Below, one piece after another: positions 36,043 to 45,514 of a stretch of DNA of 64,000 nucleotides. Position 1 is the stretch's first letter; each line of letters begins with the position of its first letter. Below the pieces are notes generated by a model. The model had not been told where the DNA came from. It did not search any database and saw only the letters and a program-made list of their open reading frames with translations. This DNA comes from Clostridia bacterium (lineage in GTDB: Bacteria; Bacillota; Clostridia; Christensenellales; Borkfalkiaceae). The DNA lies in NCBI GenBank assembly GCA_900771345.1, contig CAAGNQ010000020.1:38477-102476 (forward strand), in the 5' to 3' direction. Both the position numbers and the translations under genes were made by a program.

Positions 36043-37707
36043 TTATCCAATATCTTCTTCGATAAACTTTTTATCTTTAACCTTAATTTTTTTATTGCAA
36101 ATATTTAGCGCCGCTTTTTTATGCGAAATTATAATCAAGGTAATCCCTTCAATTTGCTTAAAACTATCTAGCAATTTTCTTTCAGTTTCCTCGTCGAGCG
36201 CACTGGTAGACTCGTCAAGTAATATTATCGGTGAATCAGAAAGCACTGCTCTTGCTATCGCTATTCTTTGAATTTGCCCCTCAGAAAGCCCCACGCCTTG
36301 TTCCCCCACAACTGTATCTAGACCTTGTGGTAGTTCATCAATAAACTGCTTGGACTGGCTGATAGCAAGCGCCCTTTCAATCTCCTCTTCAGTAGCATCC
36401 CTTTTTATAAAGGTAACGTTATCTCTCAAAGTTCCACTAAAGAGCATATTCCCCTGTGGAACGTAAGAAAATAACGAACGCGTCCCCACGCCGAAGTCAA
36501 TCTCGCCATCTTCAAGTTTTGCAACCATTCTGCCTGAATCAACCTGGTATACACCCATAAGAAGTTTCATAAGCGTACTTTTGCCAACCCCCGAAGTTCC
36601 CGTTATCATAACGAAGTCGCCCTTCTCGATAAATGCGCTTGCATTTTTTAAAACAACTTCTCTATCATAAGAAAAACTCACGCCCTCAACCGAAATGCCC
36701 TTAAACTTTGAATAAATCTGCCATTTATCAATCAATTTTTCGGTCGGTTCATTCTCAATGCACTCAATCTCCATTAATCTTTCTGCCGACGCTATCATTG
36801 CATAATATCTCGGCACAATGTTTGAAAGTGACGCAAAGGGAACTTGAACGTTATTTACAAGTTGAAGTATTGCCGAAAGCGAGCCGTAACTAATAGTGCT
36901 ATCAAGAATTTTTACTGCTCCGTAAATAAGTGCGAAAAGATAACCTGCACTAAAAACAAGATTATAACTTGCGTGACCTAAAACAGAATAGTTTTTTCTG
37001 CGCATTTTTACCTTAAAATTATCCTTCTGTAAACTGTTTGATTGTTCCACAATTTTATCGTCGACAGCAAAAGTTTTAACTGCTAGTAAATGCTCTATGC
37101 ATTCTTGCATAAACGAACGAGATTTGCCGTCCGTTTCTTGAACGCGTCTGTGTAAATTCTTTAGAACACCTCTTAATGAGGAGATTATTAAAAAGACAAT
37201 CAATCCAGCAACGACGAATACTACTGCAAAAATCCAATCCAAATATACCAAAGCAACAACAGCACATAAGAGCCTAGTTACAGCAGATACAACTGTCGGC
37301 AATATAGTTGAAATTCCGTCACTAACTATATTTGTATCAGAAGTTAATCTGTTAATAAGTTCGCCCGAGTGAAAAACGCTAATTTTATCCTGTTTTTTCT
37401 TTAGGATTTGGCAAAAGAGATGTGCTCTAATCTCCATCTCTAGTTTTCCTCTAATATGCTCGGAAAGTCCGTTTATTATCAGCCTAAACACAAACTGAAA
37501 TAAAACAATGGAAATAATCATCACTGAATATGAAACAATCATCTTTCCATTCTTTTGTTGTGCTCCGTCCAAAATGCCCTTAATTGCAAATGCGAAAGCG
37601 ATAGAAAGAGCCGAAAAAAAAGCGTTTGAAAACACAAGTGCAAATAGATTTTTGCCTTGCTTTTTTGCAATTCTATACGTCCATTTTAACGGTCTTTTAT
37701 CGCTCAT
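36043..37707 (-). CDS. ABC exporter, fused membrane and ATPase domains
   Basis: A 554-residue MsbA/HlyB-like half transporter with six membrane helices (about 1-310) and an ATPase domain with Walker A GTSGVGKST, signature LSEGQIQRIAIA and Walker B IILLDESTSALDEET. The start at 37707 (MSDKRPLKW) has GGTGA 6 bases upstream; the open frame extends 19 codons into the previous gene without such support. It lies 13 bases behind a CapD/PglF-type enzyme, so a lipid-linked sugar or glycolipid is a reasonable cargo, although drug export is possible. Confidence 0.85.
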   Translation of the reverse strand: MSDKRPLKWTYRIAKKQGKNLFALVFSNAFFSALSIAFAFAIKGILDGAQQKNGKMIVSYSVMIISIVLFQFVFRLIINGLSEHIRGKLEMEIRAHLFCQILKKKQDKISVFHSGELINRLTSDTNIVSDGISTILPTVVSAVTRLLCAVVALVYLDWIFAVVFVVAGLIVFLIISSLRGVLKNLHRRVQETDGKSRSFMQECIEHLLAVKTFAVDDKIVEQSNSLQKDNFKVKMRRKNYSVLGHASYNLVFSAGYLFALIYGAVKILDSTISYGSLSAILQLVNNVQVPFASLSNIVPRYYAMIASAERLMEIECIENEPTEKLIDKWQIYSKFKGISVEGVSFSYDREVVLKNASAFIEKGDFVMITGTSGVGKSTLMKLLMGVYQVDSGRMVAKLEDGEIDFGVGTRSLFSYVPQGNMLFSGTLRDNVTFIKRDATEEEIERALAISQSKQFIDELPQGLDTVVGEQGVGLSEGQIQRIAIARAVLSDSPIILLDESTSALDEETERKLLDSFKQIEGITLIIISHKKAALNICNKKIKVKDKKFIEEDIG

Positions 37708-37720
37708 TTTTTCACCATTT

Positions 37721-39553
37721 TTATCTGTTGTCAATTTTATAGGTTGGAACCAACTTTTTAACAAGTTCTTTCATTTTGTCAGTTTCATTTGACGCGGCAA
37801 CGTAAAGTTCTTCTATATCATTAAACAAAGATTTTTCGTCAATTTCTAGAGGTTTTCCAATTGAAATCATTTCATTCGCCGTCTTTTGAAGTCCTTCTTC
37901 TTCCATCAACCTCTCTTCGTAGAGTTTCTCTCCAGGACGAAGCCCGGTTATCTTAATTTCTATATCAACGTTTGGCTCAAGCCCACATAGTTTTACCATA
38001 TTTGTCGCTAAATCGTAAATTTTAACAGGCTCGCCCATATCAAGCACGAATATTTCTCCACCCTTTGCATAAACGCCTGCCTGCAATACTAGACTTACAG
38101 CCTCTGGTATAGTCATAAAATATCTAACTATATCTTTGTGCGTTACGGTTACAGGGCCACCTTCTTCTATCTGTTTTTTAAATAAAGGAACGACAGAACC
38201 ATTTGAGCCTAAAACGTTACCAAATCTAACGGCAACGTAATCGGAATTTTTATATTTTTTATCCATTACCTGAACAATCATCTCACAAATACGTTTAGAT
38301 GCGCCCATAATATTTGTCGGATTTACAGCCTTGTCCGTACTAATTAAAATAAAACGCTCTACACCATTCTCTCCAGCGGCCTCTGCCACTTTATAAGTTC
38401 CTATAACGTTGTTCTTAATTGCTTCATTGGGGCTTGTTTCCATTAGTGGAACGTGCTTGTGCGCCGCCGCGTGAAAAACAATCTGTGGCTTATATTCTTT
38501 AAAAATATGGTTCATTTTCTTACTGTCTCTTACGCTAGCAATTAAAACTAGAAGATTTAGGTTTGGAAGTTTTCTAAGTAGTTCTTGCTGAATATCGTAA
38601 GCGTTGTTTTCGTAAATATCAACGATAATCAGTTGTTTAGGATTATGCCCTGCTATTTGACGGCAAAGTTCACTACCGATTGAGCCACCACCACCTGTAA
38701 CGAGTATGGTTTTGCCCTCGATATATCCCATAATCTCATCAAGATTAACCTTTATTTGTTCTCTGCCTAAAAGGTCGGTTATTTCGATCTCCTTAATCTT
38801 ATTAAGGTCAAATCTCTCGCCAGCCGATTGATACATTCCTGAAATTTTAAGAATTTTACAGTTTGTTTTTCTGCATTCTTGATAAATTTGCTCTAAAACC
38901 TTTCCACTAACCGAAGGGATTGCAATAATTATCTCGTCAATGTTATACTTTTCTGAAAAGAATTTAGCATCCGAAATTTTTCCAACGACTTTTACGCCGT
39001 GAATATATCTACCGTGCTTAGACTGGTCGTCATCAAGAACACAAACGGGGTTCATATTAGTATTTACGCCCATTTTAATTTCTCTAAGTAGCATATCTCC
39101 AGCCATACCAGCGCCGACAATCATAATCTTATTGTCTTTTTTTGTCTTTCTCTTATTGGTATTTTGAACAGATAAAATCATTCTGGCAGAAAATCTACTG
39201 CCTGCGATAAATAAGAAGGAAAAGAAACTGGAAATTATTGCCCATTCAACAGTAAGGTCGTTCTCTCCCGTAACTTTAGCGGCAACAATAAAGTTGTAGC
39301 CTGCTATAACAATTGCAGAAAGGCAGAGTTTCAACATTTCCATAAACCCTGCATACTTCCAAAGCCCTGCGTAGAGTTTTAATGAAAAGTTAAAAAGCAC
39401 TGCGACGGCAATTCCAATCAGCATATAGTAGATATGTACGTTGACGTATTTGGTCACGTCATATCTAAGTAGCCTAATAGAAACTAACCACGAAACAATT
39501 ATTGAAAGACAATCTAATAATACATAGAGTATAACCTTAAATTTATTTTTCAT
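37721..39553 (-). CDS. Membrane-bound UDP-sugar 4,6-dehydratase/epimerase (CapD/PglF/WbpM type)
   Basis: A 610-residue enzyme with four N-terminal membrane helices (to about 135), a CoA-binding-like Rossmann segment (VGAGMAGDMLLREI), and a C-terminal extended SDR domain: NAD motif TGGGGSIGSELCRQI, the SxxK active-site region STDKAVNPTNIMGASKR and PGEKLYEE. In this subgroup the classical Tyr is replaced by Met, as in MGASK here. It converts a UDP-HexNAc to a 4-keto-6-deoxy sugar for surface glycans. It lies 7 bases after dxs. Confidence 0.88.
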   Translation of the reverse strand: MKNKFKVILYVLLDCLSIIVSWLVSIRLLRYDVTKYVNVHIYYMLIGIAVAVLFNFSLKLYAGLWKYAGFMEMLKLCLSAIVIAGYNFIVAAKVTGENDLTVEWAIISSFFSFLFIAGSRFSARMILSVQNTNKRKTKKDNKIMIVGAGMAGDMLLREIKMGVNTNMNPVCVLDDDQSKHGRYIHGVKVVGKISDAKFFSEKYNIDEIIIAIPSVSGKVLEQIYQECRKTNCKILKISGMYQSAGERFDLNKIKEIEITDLLGREQIKVNLDEIMGYIEGKTILVTGGGGSIGSELCRQIAGHNPKQLIIVDIYENNAYDIQQELLRKLPNLNLLVLIASVRDSKKMNHIFKEYKPQIVFHAAAHKHVPLMETSPNEAIKNNVIGTYKVAEAAGENGVERFILISTDKAVNPTNIMGASKRICEMIVQVMDKKYKNSDYVAVRFGNVLGSNGSVVPLFKKQIEEGGPVTVTHKDIVRYFMTIPEAVSLVLQAGVYAKGGEIFVLDMGEPVKIYDLATNMVKLCGLEPNVDIEIKITGLRPGEKLYEERLMEEEGLQKTANEMISIGKPLEIDEKSLFNDIEELYVAASNETDKMKELVKKLVPTYKIDNR

Positions 39554-39560
39554 TTTTCCC

Positions 39561-41363
39561 TTATCCCATATTTTTTATAGACTCAACAACACCATCAACG
39601 GTAAGTTGGTTTTTTTCTAGTTGATTTTCAATGCTTCCGTGCATAGAGAACTCGTCTTTAGCACCAAATGAGAGCATTTTCACCTTTTTCCCTTTTGATA
39701 AATAATAACTGCTGACAAACGCGCCAAATCCACCGATTAAACTATTCTCCTCAAGAGTTATAACTAGCGTGTTTTCAATCTCTTGAAGTGTTTTCTCGCA
39801 AAGAGGCTTAACCCTTCTGGCTGAAATAACGCAAACGCCTTCTATCCTCTCGCTAACCTTAATTGCTAAATCTATCATTCTTGGTCCAACGGCAAGTATA
39901 GAAATTTTATCACCATCTTTTATTATTTCCCACGCATTTTCCTCTATTGAAGGAGTTTTGCGATTATCTAGTCCGTTTTTAGGATATCTAATAGCAACAG
40001 GTCGGTTTAAGTTTTTAGCGTGCTCTAAAATATCTTTTAGTTCTAAACTGTTGCTTGGTGCAAACACCGTTAAATTAGGAATATGCAATAGATAACTTAA
40101 ATCAAAAAGCCCTTGATGCGTGCATCCGTCTTGACCTACGAAACCTGCTCTATCAATACAAAAAACAACGGGCAAATTTTGCAAACAAATATCGTGAACA
40201 ATCTGGTCGTATCCCCTCTGCAAAAAGGTGGAATATATACCAACGAAAGGTTTTAGCCCTCCTGCAGCCATTCCACCAGCAGAAGTTATAGCATATTCTT
40301 CTGCAATGCCAACGTCAAGAAAGTTTTTAGGATTAGCCTTTTCAACTATTCCTAGTCCCGTTCCGTCCTTCATTCCGGCAGTAATCGCAATAACCTTATC
40401 GTCTTTTTCAATAAGTTGGTTGAGTTTTTCGCCAAGAGCAAGGGCAAAATCACCCTCTTCATTCTTTAATAGCGCGCCCACGCCGTGATAACGGTCAGCG
40501 TGCTCTTCAGCCTCGGTAAACCCTTTGCCTTTTGTGGTTTTAACGTGAAGAAAAACCGATTTTTCTTTAGATGCAAGTTTAACTCTATTTAAAATTTTAA
40601 CCAGTTCGTCTATATCGTTGCCGTCGACAACGCCAACGTGCTTAAAACCTTGATTTTCAAAAAAATCTTTATATCCTAAAATTCTTTTAATAAAATCTTT
40701 GAATTTAATTAAAATTCGAGTGACAAAAGAAGTGCCGAAAATTCTCTTAATAACCCTTTTGCTACTCATATATCCTTTATTAGTCGTGCCTTTCGACAAA
40801 AACTGATAAAATCCACTCATATTTTTAGAAATTGACATTCCGTTATCGTTTAAAATAACTATGAAATTCTTTGGCTTTACGTCGTTAACGGTAATGGCCT
40901 CTAAATTTAAGCCGTTAGAAAGTGAGGCGTCACCTACAACGCAAATAACCGTGTAGTCCTCGCCCTGTTTGTCGCGCGCAAGGCAATATCCTATACCTGC
41001 AGATATAGAATTGCCAGCATGCCCACCAACAAAAGAGTCAAATTCACTCTCCTCTCTAAATGGAAAGCCGGAAATTCCCCCGTCTTTTCTTATCGAGTCA
41101 AACTTATCTGCTCTACCGGATAAAATTTTATGCGCATAGCATTGATGACCAACGTCGAAAATAAGTTTATCTTGTGGAAAATCAAAAACCTTATAAAGGG
41201 CAACGGTAGTTTCAATAATGCCTAAATTTGACGCCAAATGCCCACCGTTATTTTTGGTTGTTGCAAGAATCTTTTCACGCAACTCTTCTGAGAGTTTTGC
41301 AAGTTGTTCATTATTTAGTTGTTTAATATTAGACGCGTTTTTTATGCTCTCAAGGATACCCAT
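39561..41363 (-). CDS. dxs: 1-deoxy-D-xylulose-5-phosphate synthase
   Basis: Dxs makes DXP from pyruvate and glyceraldehyde-3-phosphate, the first step of the MEP isoprenoid pathway. It has 600 residues. TPP-binding motifs are ASNLGIIETTVALY, DVGHQCYAHKILSGR, VVGDASLSNGLNLEA and HVKTTKGKGF. The transketolase central and C-terminal domains follow. The start at 41363 (MGILESI) is preferred because GAGGGAG lies just upstream; an ATG four codons earlier has no ribosome site. It leads an operon with surface-glycan genes, which consume isoprenoid carriers. Confidence 0.95.
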   Translation of the reverse strand: MGILESIKNASNIKQLNNEQLAKLSEELREKILATTKNNGGHLASNLGIIETTVALYKVFDFPQDKLIFDVGHQCYAHKILSGRADKFDSIRKDGGISGFPFREESEFDSFVGGHAGNSISAGIGYCLARDKQGEDYTVICVVGDASLSNGLNLEAITVNDVKPKNFIVILNDNGMSISKNMSGFYQFLSKGTTNKGYMSSKRVIKRIFGTSFVTRILIKFKDFIKRILGYKDFFENQGFKHVGVVDGNDIDELVKILNRVKLASKEKSVFLHVKTTKGKGFTEAEEHADRYHGVGALLKNEEGDFALALGEKLNQLIEKDDKVIAITAGMKDGTGLGIVEKANPKNFLDVGIAEEYAITSAGGMAAGGLKPFVGIYSTFLQRGYDQIVHDICLQNLPVVFCIDRAGFVGQDGCTHQGLFDLSYLLHIPNLTVFAPSNSLELKDILEHAKNLNRPVAIRYPKNGLDNRKTPSIEENAWEIIKDGDKISILAVGPRMIDLAIKVSERIEGVCVISARRVKPLCEKTLQEIENTLVITLEENSLIGGFGAFVSSYYLSKGKKVKMLSFGAKDEFSMHGSIENQLEKNQLTVDGVVESIKNMG

Positions 41364-41383
41364 ACTCTCCCTCATATTATTAT

Positions 41384-41412
41384 ATAATAATATATAGCCC
41401 CTATTTTGTCAA
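41384..41412 (-). promoter_or_regulatory. Promoter of the dxs operon
   Basis: On the - strand TTGACA (41412-41407), 17 bases, TATTAT (41389-41384). Confidence 0.75.
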
Positions 41413-41469
41413 GTAAAAGGGAAAGATAGTGGGTTTTTTGACAATATTTACGCTTAAACACAATAATTC

Positions 41470-41498
41470 TTGACTTAAGGAGAAGTTCAATATAAAAT
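41470..41498 (+). promoter_or_regulatory. Promoter of the aminopeptidase gene
   Basis: TTGACT (41470-41475), 17 bases, TAAAAT (41493-41498); the SD AAAGGTGG follows at about 41507-41514. Confidence 0.5.
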
Positions 41499-41520
41499 AG
41501 ATATCAAAGGTGGTAAAATT

Positions 41521-42747
41521 ATGTTTGATAAGAAAACGCTAGAAAAATATGCGCATTTAGTTTTAAGCGTTGGGGTAAATATTCAAAAAGGTCAAGGCTT
41601 AGAACTTGCTTGCCCTGTTGAGAAAAGAGAGGTTGCCGAGGCTTTTGCCGAAGTTGCTTATTCTCTAGGAGCAAGCATCGTGAGAATTCGCTGGGAAGAT
41701 GAGATTATTGATAAAATCAATTATCAAAACGCTAACGAAGAAGTTCTTACTAAAATTCCCAAATGGTTTGTCGATAGCAAGAATTATCTGGTTGAAAACA
41801 ACTTTTGTTACGTTGCGATTGCCTCTGATAACCCGATTATTTTTAAGGATATTCCTGCAGAAAAACTCAGTAATATTGCAAAGGCAAGGAGCAGGGCGTT
41901 AAAGAAGTTTTCAGACGTTGTCATGGAAAACGGGATTAGATGGTGCGTTGTTTCCGTCCCAACGCCTGAATGGGCAAAACAAGTTTTCCCTGATTCTAAA
42001 ACACCTGAACAAGACCTTGCAAACGCAATAATTAAGACTATGCGTCTTGATTGCGATAATCCAACTTTAGAGTGGAAAAAGCATATTGAAAGGCTTGAAA
42101 AGAGGGCAGAATTTTTGAATTTTAACGACTTTGAAAGTCTTCGCTTTAATTCTAAAAATGGAACTGATTTAACGGTTGGACTAGCAGAAAATCACACTTG
42201 GCTATCAGCAAAAGAAAGGGCAAAAGACGGGGTGAGTTTTGTGGCAAATATGCCAACCGAAGAGGTTTTTACTGCGCCTCATAGGGATAAGGTTGACGGC
42301 GTGTTGTTCTCCACTATGCCATTATGCGAAAACGGGCAGATTATAGACGAGTTTTCTATTAAATTTAAAAAGGGGAAAATCGTTGATTTTACTGCTAAAA
42401 AAGGTTACGACGTCTTAAAACATCTTATTGAAACGGACGAGGGAACGAAAAGACTTGGTGAGGTTGCGTTAATCGGTAAAAATTCACCTATTGCTAAAAC
42501 AAAAACCCTCTTTTTTAACACTCTTTTTGACGAGAATGCAAGTTGCCATTTAGCAATCGGAAAAGCCTACCCTACTACTATTAAAGAGGGAGAGAAACTA
42601 ACAAAAAACCAACTAAAAAAACTTGGAGCAAACGACTCGATAGAACATATAGACTTTATGATAGGAAGTCAAGATTTATCAGTCATAGGAATAAAAAAGA
42701 ACAAAAAACAAATTCAGTTATTTTCAGACGGAGAATGGTGCATTTAA
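41521..42747 (+). CDS. M29-family aminopeptidase
   Basis: A 408-residue cytoplasmic metallo-aminopeptidase of family M29 (aminopeptidase T/AmpS/PepS). Family motifs are VNIQKGQGLELACP near the start, NMPTEEVFTAPHRDKVDG with a metal-binding Glu, the LGEVALIGKNSPI block, and FNTLFDENASCHLAIGKAYP with the metal-binding His and Glu. The final SQDLSVIGI segment is also typical. It has its own promoter and terminator. It probably trims peptides during protein turnover. Confidence 0.92.
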   Translation: MFDKKTLEKYAHLVLSVGVNIQKGQGLELACPVEKREVAEAFAEVAYSLGASIVRIRWEDEIIDKINYQNANEEVLTKIPKWFVDSKNYLVENNFCYVAIASDNPIIFKDIPAEKLSNIAKARSRALKKFSDVVMENGIRWCVVSVPTPEWAKQVFPDSKTPEQDLANAIIKTMRLDCDNPTLEWKKHIERLEKRAEFLNFNDFESLRFNSKNGTDLTVGLAENHTWLSAKERAKDGVSFVANMPTEEVFTAPHRDKVDGVLFSTMPLCENGQIIDEFSIKFKKGKIVDFTAKKGYDVLKHLIETDEGTKRLGEVALIGKNSPIAKTKTLFFNTLFDENASCHLAIGKAYPTTIKEGEKLTKNQLKKLGANDSIEHIDFMIGSQDLSVIGIKKNKKQIQLFSDGEWCI

Positions 42748-42757
42748 ATAAAAACGC

Positions 42758-42793
42758 AAATCAAGTAGTCAGACTGGCTACTTGATTTTTATT
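42758..42793 (+). terminator. Terminator of the aminopeptidase gene
   Basis: AAATCAAGTAG/CTACTTGATTT stem with 8-base loop, followed by TTATTTTTT. Confidence 0.88.
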
Positions 42794-42855
42794 TTTTCAC
42801 ATAAAATGTATTTTTTTCATAATTTGATAGGGATAATTAAAAAAGGAGTGAAAAA

Positions 42856-44133
42856 ATGAATCCCTTTAAAGAAAAACCAAGATCTATTGATAAACTTTTT
42901 CAAAACTGGGAACAGATGTATCCTAGACCTTATAACAAAAAAGAGGTTGACCCTTACACCAAGTGCCGTATAATTTTAATGAATGGAACAGAGTTTGAAG
43001 CCAACTGGTTTTCGCATAATTTCGCCCGTCATACAACCGATAACGACCTACGCAGAGAAATTTCGGCAACGCGAATGATAGAAAAACAGCAACAGCTTAA
43101 AAACTCTCTTCTAAAACCCTGTGATGAAAGTATTTTAGAGCACACCATTTCTTACGAACAGTTAGCCGTTGACCTAACTGCAGAACTAGCAAAAAGAGAG
43201 CCTGATTGCTCTGTTAAAAACTCATTAGACTTTGCCCTATTAGAAGACTTTGACCACTTATACAGATACTCTAACCTTTTAGAAATGGAACAGGGAATTT
43301 ATGCTGAGTGGTTAGTTGGAAGATACACGGAGATTATGCCTGCTCGTCCGACTATTTCTCATCATAGATATCCTAAGGATAACGTTAAGAGAAATATTGA
43401 CGCAAAAAACTCAGAAGTTCAAACGGTGCTAAACACTATGATTATCACGGCAGCAGAACAGCAGACCATGAACTATTATATGAACGTTACTAATTTTGCA
43501 AAATCAGATATAGGTAGAAGATTATATCAGGAAATTGCCCTAGTCGAAGAAGAACACGTTACACAGTACGAGTCGTTAATGGATTCATCTGCAACCTGGC
43601 TTGAAATGCTTCTCTGGCACGAATATTGCGAGTGCTATTTATACTGGTCTTGTTATATGACCGAAACTGATGCATACATAAAAAATCTTTGGGAAGAGAA
43701 TTTGACTTTTGAAATTGCGCATTTGCATAAAGCAGTTGAACTTCTTAAAAAATATGAGAAGAAAGACTGGTGCGAGGTTATTCACGAGGGCGATTTTACT
43801 GCACCTATCTCTCTTCACGAGAATATTGATTACGTTAGGAAAATTCTAGGCGATACCGTTCAGTTTACTAACGTTAGAGAGGGATATGAAAAGATAAACG
43901 CCCTACCCGATAGTTCTGACTTTTTCACTTATCAAAAAATTATCAATCCTAACGTTAATATCGTTCCATCTCACAACGTTATTGAGAAATTTATTAGGAA
44001 TAGAGGGATGGATTATCGATATCAAGTTGCGCAAAATCCTATCCCTGAACTTAGAAACAGGCGTGAAGACAATACTTCGGTTGGCAGAAAACCAAACGCC
44101 GCTCCATCTTCTTCGTTTTTCTGTAACGAATAA
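42856..44133 (+). CDS. Putative ferritin-like diiron protein of unknown function
   Basis: I do not recognise this 425-residue protein by name. It is mostly helical and soluble. The pattern of acidic residues and histidines suggests ferritin-like bundles: E95-H96, E101, D131-x2-H134, E201, E231-x2-H234 (VEEEHVTQYE) and E286-x2-H289 (FEIAHLHKAVE), all on predicted helices. Two E-x2-H motifs plus partner Glu residues are the usual ligands of a carboxylate-bridged diiron site. An SD of AAGGAG precedes the ATG and a terminator follows, so it is monocistronic. A redox or oxygen-defence role would be expected if the diiron site is real. Confidence 0.6.
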   Translation: MNPFKEKPRSIDKLFQNWEQMYPRPYNKKEVDPYTKCRIILMNGTEFEANWFSHNFARHTTDNDLRREISATRMIEKQQQLKNSLLKPCDESILEHTISYEQLAVDLTAELAKREPDCSVKNSLDFALLEDFDHLYRYSNLLEMEQGIYAEWLVGRYTEIMPARPTISHHRYPKDNVKRNIDAKNSEVQTVLNTMIITAAEQQTMNYYMNVTNFAKSDIGRRLYQEIALVEEEHVTQYESLMDSSATWLEMLLWHEYCECYLYWSCYMTETDAYIKNLWEENLTFEIAHLHKAVELLKKYEKKDWCEVIHEGDFTAPISLHENIDYVRKILGDTVQFTNVREGYEKINALPDSSDFFTYQKIINPNVNIVPSHNVIEKFIRNRGMDYRYQVAQNPIPELRNRREDNTSVGRKPNAAPSSSFFCNE

Positions 44134-44144
44134 ATTTAAATATA

Positions 44145-44178
44145 AAATCACCGTGCAAGATATTTTGCACGGTGATTT
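44145..44178. terminator. Bidirectional terminator
   Basis: AAATCACCGTGCAA (44145-44158) pairs perfectly with TTGCACGGTGATTT (44165-44178), between convergent genes. Confidence 0.9.
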
Positions 44179-44553
44179 CTATTGTTTTGAACTGTTTACT
44201 GATATTAATCCACAAATTCCACCTATAATAAACGTATAAATCATTTCAATTAAAAAGGGCGCACCAAAACTTAAACCTTTGCCAAAGAGAGCAAATAAAA
44301 AATGTATAATAATAGTAAAAATTAACCCGATTATTGCACCTTTTAGCGCGCCTAAATTCCCCTTTATTGAAATCATACATCCGATAAATATTGCTAAAAT
44401 TTTCAAGAATTGATTTACTGCTTTAATTATTCCTCCGTTTAACCAAGTTAGTTTTAACACAAAACCAAAAATTAAAACTTCAATCAGTACGATTATAACG
44501 GCAATTAAAACGCCTCTAATTATTGACGAAAAAAATCCTTTATCCTGACTCAT
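44179..44553 (-). CDS. TIGR04086-family membrane protein
   Basis: A 124-residue protein with four membrane helices, matching the TIGR04086 (YrzE) family of Firmicutes, often found beside yajC as here. The GNLGALKGAIIGLIF and IGGICGLIS segments are typical. Function is unknown. The ATG follows directly on the yajC terminator, and its ribosome site GGGGG is inside the 3' arm of that hairpin. Confidence 0.78.
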   Translation of the reverse strand: MSQDKGFFSSIIRGVLIAVIIVLIEVLIFGFVLKLTWLNGGIIKAVNQFLKILAIFIGCMISIKGNLGALKGAIIGLIFTIIIHFLFALFGKGLSFGAPFLIEMIYTFIIGGICGLISVNSSKQ

Positions 44554-44556
44554 AAA

Positions 44557-44598
44557 AACCCCCTGCCTATCCTATTTAAAGATATGCAAGGGGTTTAA
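44557..44598 (-). terminator. Terminator of yajC that contains the next gene's ribosome site
   Basis: On the - strand AAACCCCTTGC and GCAGGGGGTTT form an 11-pair stem (one T-G), followed by TTTTT and then directly ATG of the TIGR04086 gene. The 3' arm GGGGG is the only SD-like sequence for that gene. Confidence 0.75.
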
Positions 44599-44616
44599 AT
44601 TTAATGATTATTTGGA

Positions 44617-45420
44617 TTATAACGTTTCATCCGTATCTTTTTTCTTTTTTTGTGTTTTCTTTGGTTTTTCCTCAGCAGGCTTTTCTTCTACAACTTGTTG
44701 TGCAGGCTCTTGCGCCCCGGCAGATGCAGGTGCAGTTTGGTAAATTGCGCCCTTATCAAACTTAACGAATGAGTTTGAACCAACTTCTAGAGTAAAGGTG
44801 TTTTCACTATCGTTAATTTCAGTAACCTTTCCACAAACGCCACCGATAGTTTTAACCTTATCGCCAACCTTTAGTACTGAAACCATTTGTTGTGCTTGCG
44901 CTTGCTTTTTCTTATTTTGCCTTGAAGACCAAATCATATAACCGATAATCAAAACGATTAATCCTAACATAACGAACATAGTCGTGTTATCTTTCTTGTT
45001 TACGGTAAGCTTAAACGTGTTCGTTGCAAGAGGAGCACCGTCTTTTTCAGAATAAACGTTTATCGTTAAGGTTTTTTCGCCCTTTTCAAAGGTTGAAGTC
45101 TTTAATGTTACAACAGAATCTTTAACTTCTGCAATATTTTTCTCTCCGTCTAAAACCTCAACGTATGGATACTTGATTACTTGGAATTGCAATCCATTCT
45201 CTGCCTCTTTTGTTTCAGAGAACCACTTAATAATATCATCACCGTGCTTTAAGGTGTATTCAATAGTAAGGTCGCTACCCTTAACAACTTGACAGTCAGC
45301 AACGGTTACTGAAAAATCAGGCTCTTCAGTGCCTTCTGCAAAAGCGTTAATTGCACCCACAGAAAAAAGCGAAACTATCGCCATAATAAGCGTTAAAAAC
45401 AATGTTAACTTCTTTTTCAT
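44617..45420 (-). CDS. yajC: Extended YajC-like protein with an exported N-terminal domain
   Basis: YajC is a small accessory subunit of the SecDF-YajC translocase, normally about 85-110 residues. This one has 267. Residues 1-28 are a signal peptide ending in AFA; residues 29-145 are beta-rich and look like an Ig-like exported domain (SVTVADCQVVKGSDLTIEY, KTLTINVYSEKD); a membrane helix follows at 147-164; then the true YajC region (QMVSVLKVGDKVKTIGGV, GKVTEINDSENTFTLEVG) and a Lys/Glu-rich tail. N-out/C-in orientation agrees with ordinary YajC. It lies beside tgt, the standard location, with its own promoter. Confidence 0.85.
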   Translation of the reverse strand: MKKKLTLFLTLIMAIVSLFSVGAINAFAEGTEEPDFSVTVADCQVVKGSDLTIEYTLKHGDDIIKWFSETKEAENGLQFQVIKYPYVEVLDGEKNIAEVKDSVVTLKTSTFEKGEKTLTINVYSEKDGAPLATNTFKLTVNKKDNTTMFVMLGLIVLIIGYMIWSSRQNKKKQAQAQQMVSVLKVGDKVKTIGGVCGKVTEINDSENTFTLEVGSNSFVKFDKGAIYQTAPASAGAQEPAQQVVEEKPAEEKPKKTQKKKKDTDETL

Positions 45421-45447
45421 TTTTTATCTCCTAAATTACTTTTAATA

Positions 45448-45476
45448 ATTATAATTTATTTTTTGTATTTTCTCAA
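45448..45476 (-). promoter_or_regulatory. Promoter of yajC
   Basis: On the - strand TTGAGA (45476-45471), 17 bases, TATAAT (45453-45448), in the 94-base gap after tgt. Confidence 0.7.
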
Positions 45477-45514
45477 GTGTTTTAGTGATATTTTTTCAAT
45501 TCGACAAAAATAAA

